A stretch of DNA of 5,508 nucleotides from Desulfobulbaceae bacterium (GTDB lineage Bacteria > Desulfobacterota > Desulfobulbia > Desulfobulbales > Desulfocapsaceae). This document shows positions 1 through 4,124 of the stretch, in pieces. The DNA is taken from the NCBI GenBank assembly GCA_030599175.1, contig JAUVON010000206.1:1-5508 (forward strand). Reading direction: 5' to 3'. The position numbers and the translations under genes were made by a program. The stretch's first letter is position 1. Every line of letters starts with the position of its first letter. The notes below the pieces were generated by a model, which was given only the letters and a program-made list of their open reading frames with translations, was not told the origin of the DNA and did not search any database.

Positions 1-43
1 GTCCTGGAGGAGAACTGTAAAGCTGAATAAAATATCGTCAAGA

Positions 44-116
44 AAGATTACTGAAATGTAATCTTGAGAGAGTCAGAGCCGGGGATGGCTGCAACCACCC
101 TCGGCTCTGACTCTTT
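44..116. terminator. Tandem hairpins 3' of the DAHP synthase gene
   Basis: Two adjacent inverted repeats lie just beyond the minus-strand stop codon at 132. The larger, 67-116, has a perfect 13-bp stem (69-81 with 102-114, arm AGAGTCAGAGCCG). It extends to about 18 bp in plus-strand RNA through G-U pairs (68/115 and 82/101), which become C/A mismatches on the minus strand. The smaller, 44-65, is AAGATTAC / GTAATCTT around a 6-base loop; on the minus strand it is followed by a T-rich stretch. Neither has a canonical long U-run. The likely role is transcription termination or 3'-end protection, either for the minus-strand DAHP synthase gene or for a plus-strand gene ending near the left edge. 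The structure is seen directly; the role is inferred. Confidence 0.5.
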
Positions 117-131
117 AAGGTAAGGTGCATG

Positions 132-1481
132 TTAACTTCTGATCATATCTGCAATCTGAAATGCAACCTCCAGGCTCTGCTCCGCATTCAGCCGGGGGTC
201 ACAAGTTGTGAGGTAATTGTTGGCAAGTTCTTCATCGTTAATATTGTGAGCACCACCTGTACATTCGGTGACATTATTACCTGTCATTTCAAAATGAACC
301 CCGCCCGGTATGGTACCTTCCGACCAGTGGCTTTCGAAAAAGCAGGTAATTTCAGAAAGGATGTCGTTAAAGCTCCTGGTCTTGAGTCCTGAGGTTGCAG
401 TATATGTATTGGCATGCATCGGATCACAACTCCAGACTATGTTAAACCCTTCACGCTTTATCTCCCGGAGCAGTGGGGGCAGAACTTTTTCCACCTTTTT
501 TACACCAAGCCGACATATGAGGGTAATGCGACCTGCTTCATTGTCCGGGTTCAGGGCCTCAATCAATCCTTTAACATCGTCAAGCTCGTAGGTGGGACCG
601 ATTTTGATGCCAATCGGATTATGAACCCCTCGGAGGAATTCAACATGTGCTCCATCAACCTGGCGTGTTCGCTCACCAATCCAGAGCATATGAGCTGAAC
701 AGTCGTACCAGTCACCGGTAATTGTATCTTTTCTGGTTAAAGCCTCTTCGTATTGGAGGAGGAGCGCCTCGTGGGAGGTAAAAAGCTGGGTCTGGTTAAT
801 TTGAGGTGTATCCGCGGGAATACCGATTGTTCCCATAAAGCGGATAGCCTGATCAATCTGTTTTGCTATTCGATCATAGGACCGACCCATTGGAGAATGC
901 TCAACAAATTCCTGATTCCAGGCCTGGACTCTCTGCAGAGAACCAAAGCCGCCCCTGGTAAAGGCACGCAGCAGGTTCAGGGTTGCGGCCGCCATGTTGT
1001 ATCCCTTCAGCATGAACTTGGGATTTGGCATACGGCACCTTTCTGTAAATTCCGCTTCATTGACCATATCCCCACGGTAGGATGGCAGGGTGACCCCATC
1101 TTGTGTTTCCGTATCGGAGGATCGGGGCTTGGCAAACTGGCCGGCAATTCTGCCCACCTTGACCACCGGTTTTCCACCGGCATAGGTAAGCACGACCGCC
1201 ATCTGCAGCAGTATTTTAAGGGTTTCTCTGATATTTGGAGCAGTGACGTTGGAAAAATTCTCAGAGCAGTCTCCACCCTGAAGCAAAAATGCGTCACCTT
1301 TTACAGCTTTTGCAAGCATCTCCTTGAGTGAGCGAATTTCACCGGCAAAAACAAGGGGCGGCAGCAATGAGAGGGTGGCGAGTACATTATCAACACCTTC
1401 CTGGTCGGGCCAGGTTGGCTGTTGAAGTGCTGTGAAATTCTTCCAGCTTGATTTTGTCCAATTGTTCTGATTGGCAGTCAT
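132..1481 (-). CDS. aroG: 3-deoxy-7-phosphoheptulonate (DAHP) synthase, class II
   Basis: This 449-residue cytoplasmic enzyme condenses phosphoenolpyruvate with erythrose 4-phosphate to give DAHP, the first step of the shikimate pathway to aromatic amino acids. It is the class II (plant/Mycobacterium) type, unrelated in sequence to the class I AroF/AroG/AroH of E. coli; the symbol follows mycobacterial usage. Family landmarks run in order: LQGGDCSENF with the metal ligand Cys72; KVGRIAGQFAKPRS with Arg111; GERTRQ (Arg271); GIKIGP (Lys293); RLGVKKV (Arg324); SCDPMHANT with metal ligand His356; GGVHFEMTGNNVTEC with Glu398; and TTCDPRLN with Asp428. These correspond at a nearly constant offset to the known M. 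tuberculosis active-site residues, so the enzyme should be active. The full length and the intact segment at about 173-220, where mycobacterial enzymes bind aromatic effectors, suggest the longer primary-metabolism form. The ATG at 1481 is preceded by AAGGA (1489-1493) with a 7-base gap. No other shikimate gene is adjacent. Confidence 0.97.
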   Translation of the reverse strand: MTANQNNWTKSSWKNFTALQQPTWPDQEGVDNVLATLSLLPPLVFAGEIRSLKEMLAKAVKGDAFLLQGGDCSENFSNVTAPNIRETLKILLQMAVVLTYAGGKPVVKVGRIAGQFAKPRSSDTETQDGVTLPSYRGDMVNEAEFTERCRMPNPKFMLKGYNMAAATLNLLRAFTRGGFGSLQRVQAWNQEFVEHSPMGRSYDRIAKQIDQAIRFMGTIGIPADTPQINQTQLFTSHEALLLQYEEALTRKDTITGDWYDCSAHMLWIGERTRQVDGAHVEFLRGVHNPIGIKIGPTYELDDVKGLIEALNPDNEAGRITLICRLGVKKVEKVLPPLLREIKREGFNIVWSCDPMHANTYTATSGLKTRSFNDILSEITCFFESHWSEGTIPGGVHFEMTGNNVTECTGGAHNINDEELANNYLTTCDPRLNAEQSLEVAFQIADMIRS

Positions 1482-1527
1482 ACCATTATCCTTAAAATAT
1501 CAGTAAAAACTTTAAAATGCTTTGAAA

Positions 1528-1580
1528 TGTAACTGTTCAGCAGTGCTCCAGATGTCACAAGCAGGCCGAACAGCTATACA
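1528..1580 (-). promoter_or_regulatory. Leader hairpin upstream of DAHP synthase gene
   Basis: The 160-base gap between the HsdR-N-like gene and the DAHP synthase gene holds an inverted repeat: TGTAACTGTTCAGC (1528-1541) against GCCGAACAGCTATACA (1565-1580). The 9-base core pairs without interruption only in minus-strand RNA, where the A/C mismatch at 1539/1567 becomes a U-G pair; outer TGTA/TACA arms add four pairs across a bulge. It ends about 46 bases before the start codon. It could be an attenuator-like leader, a 3' end for the upstream gene, or chance. No aromatic-rich leader peptide was found, and no convincing -35/-10 pair could be placed. Confidence 0.3.
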
Positions 1581-1641
1581 TTAGTATGCTGGGTGGTCTG
1601 ATCGTGGACAGGTGGGGTGCTGGTGAATAGTTGCAAACCTA

Positions 1642-2184
1642 TTAAAAGCAACACCTCTCTAGATCAAAAGCATTAAGAATACGTAATTCCAGTTCCCTTT
1701 GCAGCTCTTCAACAGGTGGAAGAAATTCGAGTTGATCAATTAATTCTCCAGCACTGCTGCAATCGGGAATGGACTCTAACCCATATCCAAGAATCTTGCC
1801 AGTTCTTGTATCCAAAAGTTCAGCATCCTCACCATTTGTGACCACCGCCAGAGGAATACGATAGGCCGGATTGAGGAGTCTTGCAGCTGCTATTGCAGAC
1901 CGCTCCCGGCTGACAAGAGATCCTGGGCCGTAGCGAATAATCATAAACTGTTTGTCCGCGTAGGATACTGTCAATTCAATGGTTGAGGTGACAAAGCAAC
2001 GGTTGAAAAGGCTTTCAACTTTGTTTCTAGGCTGCAGGCTTTCCATGCTATAGCCCTTTTCCTCCACCATTAACCTGCTGAGCGACTGACGTATGCGTTC
2101 ATCGTCGGTATCGGTCAACTCCTCTTTGGTGAGATAATCTTTCAGGGTGCCGTAGATGAGGTGGTGGGGTTTGGGTATGCGCAT
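1642..2184 (-). CDS. HsdR N-terminal domain-like protein (stand-alone)
   Basis: This 180-residue soluble protein resembles the small single-domain proteins annotated as 'type I restriction enzyme R protein N-terminal domain', which I recall from delta-proteobacterial genomes. Recognisable stretches are DTDDERIRQSLSRLMVEEKGY (residues 25-45), IELTVSYADKQFMIIRYGPG (69-88), SLVSRERSAIAAARLL (89-104) and IPLAVVTNGEDAELLDTRTGK (110-130). There is no helicase/translocase domain and no HsdM or HsdS gene nearby, so this is not a restriction system. The fold is related to PD-(D/E)XK nucleases, but where an E-x-K would be expected the sequence reads IIRYGPGS, so catalysis is doubtful. The true function is unknown. 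The ATG at 2184 was chosen because AGGA lies 7 bases upstream; a TTG 16 codons further up (2232) lacks such a site. The gene lies on the same strand as, and 160 bases upstream of, the DAHP synthase gene. Confidence 0.8.
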   Translation of the reverse strand: MRIPKPHHLIYGTLKDYLTKEELTDTDDERIRQSLSRLMVEEKGYSMESLQPRNKVESLFNRCFVTSTIELTVSYADKQFMIIRYGPGSLVSRERSAIAAARLLNPAYRIPLAVVTNGEDAELLDTRTGKILGYGLESIPDCSSAGELIDQLEFLPPVEELQRELELRILNAFDLERCCF

Positions 2185-2191
2185 ACTGTTT

Positions 2192-2195
2192 TCCT
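2192..2195 (-). promoter_or_regulatory. Ribosome binding site fixing the HsdR-N-like start
   Basis: On the minus strand AGGA stands 7 bases before the ATG at 2184. This decides in favour of that start over the in-frame TTG at 2232, and the family-like sequence also begins only after the downstream ATG. Confidence 0.6.
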
Positions 2196-2263
2196 GATTA
2201 AGGAGAATAAGTGGATACGAGTTTTTGCGCAATTCAAAGGAAATGCAGTAATAAATGACAATC

Positions 2264-2272
2264 TCGTAAAAA
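2264..2272. repeat. Solo copy of the TCGTAAAAA element end
   Basis: TCGTAAAAA, preceded by C and followed by GGTCATTC, matches the conserved tip found at the ends of the two elements at 2290-2444 and 2681-2831. It lies 18 bases outside the left element. It may be a remnant of an older copy; with only nine bases, chance is possible in AT-rich DNA. Confidence 0.35.
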
Positions 2273-2289
2273 GGTCATTCAAAGTTTCA

Positions 2290-2444
2290 GATGGCTAAGT
2301 CAAAAAGTTCGATATACGAGGCGTAGTGTTTTTCTCAGGCCCTCAGCAATACATATGGTATGTTGAGGTTCTGAGAAAAACTATGCCCCGCAGGAAATGC
2401 CCTTGGGGTACAACGAAGGAGATCGGACTTTTTACGACGCCATC
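2290..2444. mobile_element. MITE-like non-coding element A
   Basis: This 155-bp segment is bounded by imperfect terminal inverted repeats: 2290-2313 begins GATGGC and contains CAAAAAGTTCGAT, and 2422-2444 reads ATCGGACTTTTT, then ACGACGCCATC. The arms pair over about 18 of 24 positions. Nested inside is a long hairpin at 2320-2387. It has no coding capacity and no transposase. The right end TTTTTACGACGCCATCA (2429-2445) matches the right end of element B (2814-2830) at 16 of 17 bases, so the two belong to one repeat family or share a mobilising enzyme. No clear target-site duplication is visible. The repeat structure is seen directly; mobility is inferred. Confidence 0.6.
2320..2387. repeat. 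Long nested hairpin inside element A
   Basis: The arms GGCGTAG-TG-TTTTTCTCAG (2320-2338) and CTGAGAAAAACTATGCC (2371-2387) pair with a two-base bulge and one mismatch or wobble. The inner arms CCTCA (2341-2345) / TGAGG (2364-2368) and ATAC / GTAT close a loop ATATG near 2353-2357. The result is a nearly continuous cruciform or RNA hairpin of about 68 bases, typical of folded miniature elements. Confidence 0.65.
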
Positions 2445-2680
2445 ATAAATGATAAGGTCAAAGGTGAATTTTTCAAGTCACCCTCAAAGATGAAAGAAAC
2501 TGAACAAAAAGATTGTGATATCGACGGTTTTTTTATTACAAAATAGGTATGAAACACAGCCGATACTGTGGAGTAAACTAAAATATTAGATTAACTGTAC
2601 GAGATTAGTATATTTTACCTGTATCAGGCAACAATAATTATTCTCGTAATTTGGGAATAAAATGATTATTATTGTTAACT
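2445..2680. other. AT-rich gene-free spacer with an inverted repeat
   Basis: No credible gene was found between the two elements: the plus-strand reading frames starting with ATG here are under 20 codons, and no ribosome binding site supports them. The one structure seen is an AT-rich inverted repeat, AACAATAAT (2630-2638) with ATTATTGTT (2668-2676), which continues imperfectly inwards. It ends five bases before the left end of element B. It could be a protein-binding site or low-complexity coincidence; it is not followed by a U-run, so it is not a typical terminator. Confidence 0.4.
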
Positions 2681-2831
2681 TTAATGGAATCGTAAAAAAC
2701 TAATACCTCTCTCCCGTCATTCCCGCGCAGGCGGGAATCTAGTTATCTCAACACTTTCTGGATCGAAGTCTGCGCTTATCTCCAGCCTGCGCGGGAATGA
2801 CGGTGCAGGGGAATTTTTACGAGGCCATCAA
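2681..2831. mobile_element. MITE-like non-coding element B
   Basis: This 151-bp segment has terminal inverted repeats TTAATGGAATCGTAAAAA (2681-2698) and TTTTTACGAGGCCATCAA (2814-2831), identical at 15 of 18 positions once inverted. Its ends match those of element A, but its interior differs and carries the 19-bp inverted repeat at 2714-2803. It has no open reading frame of its own. Its right end lies 46 bases before the lemA start codon, so it sits inside, or forms, the promoter region of that operon. Similar TCGTAAAAA-plus-CGTCATTCCCGCG repeats are, from memory, frequent in delta-proteobacterial intergenic DNA. Confidence 0.6.
2714..2803. repeat. 19-bp perfect inverted repeat with dRS3-like core
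   Basis: CCGTCATTCCCGCGCAGGC (2714-2732) and its exact inverse (2785-2803) flank a 52-base spacer. The left arm leads into ATTCCC-N8-GGGAAT at 2719-2738, itself an 8-bp palindrome around GCAG. This pattern is the same as the neisserial dRS3 repeat, a known recombination and phage-integration target in Neisseria. The mirror unit on the right is degenerate, retaining only the GGGAAT half. The GC-rich composition contrasts with the AT-rich surroundings, as expected for an inserted sequence. Confidence 0.75.
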
Positions 2832-2877
2832 CCTTAGGAAGCTGTCTGACCCCAAAATTTAACCTGCAATCTATCTT

Positions 2878-3459
2878 ATGAATCCTGAATTTATTATCCC
2901 CATACTGTTTGCAACCATTATTTTCTCTGCCTGGGCTATCGGGTCGTACAATAAGTTTATTAAATACAATAACAGGATAGAAGAGGCTTTGAGCCGTATT
3001 GATGTTGCTCTGAAACGTCGTGCCAACCTGATTCCCAACCTTGTCCGTGTAGTCAAGGGCTATAGCGCCCATGAGAGTAAGATTTATGGGGATAAAACTA
3101 ATCAGTTAGGCATGTTATCTCAGCCGGAGCGGCTGGAACAGGAGCGACAGATTTCTAAAAATCTTCGCGGGCTTCTGGCTGTTGCTGAGGCCTATCCCGA
3201 TTTGAAGGCCAGTACTAACTTTCTCGATCTGCAAAACAACCTTGATGAAATTGAGCAGGATGTTCAGCAGGCAAGAAACTATCATAATGACTATATTGCC
3301 AGATTCAACACCGCTGTTGAATCCTTCCCCGCCTCTTTTATCGCCAGAAAGTTTCACTTTGAAAAGCAGGATTACCTGGCGTTGGAGCTGGCTACCGAGC
3401 GCGGGATGCCGGATATTTCATTTTCCCAGGGACAGGCAAAAGAAGATAAAGACGAGTAA
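2878..3459 (+). CDS. lemA: LemA family protein
   Basis: This 193-residue protein has one N-terminal membrane helix (about residues 5-22) followed by a helical LemA domain. Family signatures are clear: YNKFIKYNNRIEEALSRIDVALKRRANLIPNLVRVVKGYSAHE (residues 24-66, split by no gap) and AYPDLKASTNFLDLQ (105-119), then a segment ending NTAVESFPASFIARKF (144-159). The charged tail after about residue 180 is poorly conserved. LemA proteins are widespread, membrane-anchored and of unclear biochemical role; many sit beside peptidases or TPM-domain proteins, which are absent here. The ATG is the only plausible start because an in-frame TAA lies at 2860-2862 and the next methionine is residue 80, yet no Shine-Dalgarno sequence precedes it. 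The next gene follows after 22 bases, suggesting co-transcription. No promoter could be placed; element B ends 46 bases upstream. Confidence 0.93.
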   Translation: MNPEFIIPILFATIIFSAWAIGSYNKFIKYNNRIEEALSRIDVALKRRANLIPNLVRVVKGYSAHESKIYGDKTNQLGMLSQPERLEQERQISKNLRGLLAVAEAYPDLKASTNFLDLQNNLDEIEQDVQQARNYHNDYIARFNTAVESFPASFIARKFHFEKQDYLALELATERGMPDISFSQGQAKEDKDE

Positions 3460-3468
3460 GAATAAAAC

Positions 3469-3474
3469 AGGAGG
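3469..3474 (+). promoter_or_regulatory. Strong ribosome binding site of the second lemA-operon gene
   Basis: A perfect AGGAGG stands 7 bases before the ATG at 3482. It fixes that start, although the reading frame stays open back to 3242 within lemA in another frame. It contrasts with the missing site ahead of lemA. Confidence 0.85.
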
Positions 3475-3481
3475 AATAACA

Positions 3482-3970
3482 ATGACGATTAAAACGGAAT
3501 TTACCGATGAAGAGTGGACACAATTGCTTCAGGCCCCCGGGGCTGCAGGTATTTTGATTATGATGTCCGACCCAAGCTTTGTGGTTGGCAGCATGAAGGA
3601 GGCGTTTGCCGTGTCCAGTAGTATTCTTGATAAAGATAAGGGGACCAACAGCGAACTCCTGACAGCCCTGCTTGCTGACTTCAAAGAAAAAGAACTGGCC
3701 AAACAGGCCCGGCTCAAATTTGACAAAAAAGATCTTAACACGGTAAAACAGACAGCATCAGATGTCTTGAAACAAGCTGCCAGGATTCTTGACAGCAAGG
3801 CTACACCAGAGGAATCTGCAGAAATAAAAGGCTGGCTTTCTGATTTGAGTGTCAAGACTGCAAATGCAGCAAAAGAAGGTGGATTCCTCGGTTTCGGTGG
3901 CACAAAGGTCAGCGAAAATGAGAAAGTGGCTTTGCAGGAAATTGCTGATAAGTTGGGAGTTGCCGGTTGA
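3482..3970 (+). CDS. Conserved-looking helical protein of unknown function, lemA partner
   Basis: I do not recognise this 162-residue protein as a named family. It has no signal peptide and no long membrane helix; a mildly hydrophobic stretch at about residues 19-36 (PGAAGILIMMSDPSFVVG) is too short and polar to be certain. The rest is predicted to be mostly helical and rich in Lys, Glu and Ala. Features that look conserved are the opening FTDEEWTQLLQAPGAAG (7-23), a central run of charged helices (65-125) and a glycine-rich turn KEGGFLGFGGTKVSENEK (131-148), followed by an amphipathic helix ending ADKLG. I have a vague memory of proteins with this plan (FTxEEW start, GGFLGFGG near the end) in other bacteria. 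It follows lemA by 22 bases and has the better ribosome binding site, so it may be made in larger amounts than LemA. A role alongside LemA at the membrane is inferred only from the operon. Confidence 0.85.
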   Translation: MTIKTEFTDEEWTQLLQAPGAAGILIMMSDPSFVVGSMKEAFAVSSSILDKDKGTNSELLTALLADFKEKELAKQARLKFDKKDLNTVKQTASDVLKQAARILDSKATPEESAEIKGWLSDLSVKTANAAKEGGFLGFGGTKVSENEKVALQEIADKLGVAG

Positions 3971-4014
3971 TTTCGAAACCACCAGAGAGCTGTGAGGTTG
4001 TGTATGAATCAATA

Positions 4015-4052
4015 AAAAAGGGCCTGTTATCATCAGATAACAAACCCTTTTT
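4015..4052. terminator. Bidirectional rho-independent terminator between convergent genes
   Basis: AAAAAGGG (4015-4022) pairs with CCCTTTTT (4045-4052), and TGTTATC (4025-4031) pairs with GATAACA (4036-4042) around the loop ATCA. The T-run on the plus strand and the A-run on the left (a T-run on the minus strand) let it stop both the lemA operon and the MCE gene. On the plus strand CC faces AA (4023-4024 and 4043-4044), an internal mismatch. On the minus strand the same positions are U-U facing G-G, which can form wobble pairs, so the helix is continuous only in the RNA of the MCE gene. Confidence 0.9.
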
Positions 4053-4054
4053 CG

Positions 4055-4070
4055 GAGGCTAAAAAGCCTC
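4055..4070. terminator. Small accessory hairpin beside the terminator
   Basis: GAGGCT (4055-4060) and AGCCTC (4065-4070) close an AAAA loop. In minus-strand RNA it lies directly ahead of the main terminator and has a TTTT loop. It may assist termination of the MCE gene, but alone it lacks a proper U-run. Confidence 0.45.
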
Positions 4071-4124
4071 GATTGCAACTTGAATCACTATATACACTTT
4101 GAAGCAGATTGTCAGCCTTGGATA

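Noticed and set aside
1..30. Possible 3' end of a plus-strand gene running in from the left edge (frame 1 reads VLEENCKAE then stop)
   Set aside because: Only nine codons are visible and other frames also end nearby, so no frame can be chosen.
753..1331. 192-codon plus-strand open frame opposite the DAHP synthase gene
   Set aside because: It is an antisense shadow of a highly conserved enzyme gene and its translation shows no family features.
1560..1592. Leader peptide MYSCSACL upstream of the DAHP synthase gene
   Set aside because: It has no ribosome binding site and only one aromatic residue, so it does not look like an attenuation peptide.
1642..2184. Restriction-modification or defence system
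   Set aside because: The protein lacks the helicase part and a clear nuclease motif, and no methylase or specificity gene is nearby.
2204..2232. Promoter TTGCGC-17-TATTCT on the minus strand for the HsdR-N-like gene
   Set aside because: The -35 box matches the consensus at only three of six bases, and the implied transcript would begin almost on the ribosome binding site.
2496..2546. 18-residue plus-strand frame starting MKETEQKD
   Set aside because: It is short, has no ribosome binding site and no recognisable feature.
2586..2615. Plus-strand promoter TTAGAT-17-TATATT for lemA
   Set aside because: The -10 box is good but the -35 is poor; in AT-rich DNA such pairs are common, and it lies over 250 bases upstream with element B between.
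2714..2803. CRISPR-like repeat
   Set aside because: There are only two inverted arms and no series of direct repeats with spacers.
3242..3481. 80-codon N-terminal extension of the second lemA-operon gene
   Set aside because: It overlaps lemA in another frame, and a perfect AGGAGG sits before the internal ATG at 3482.
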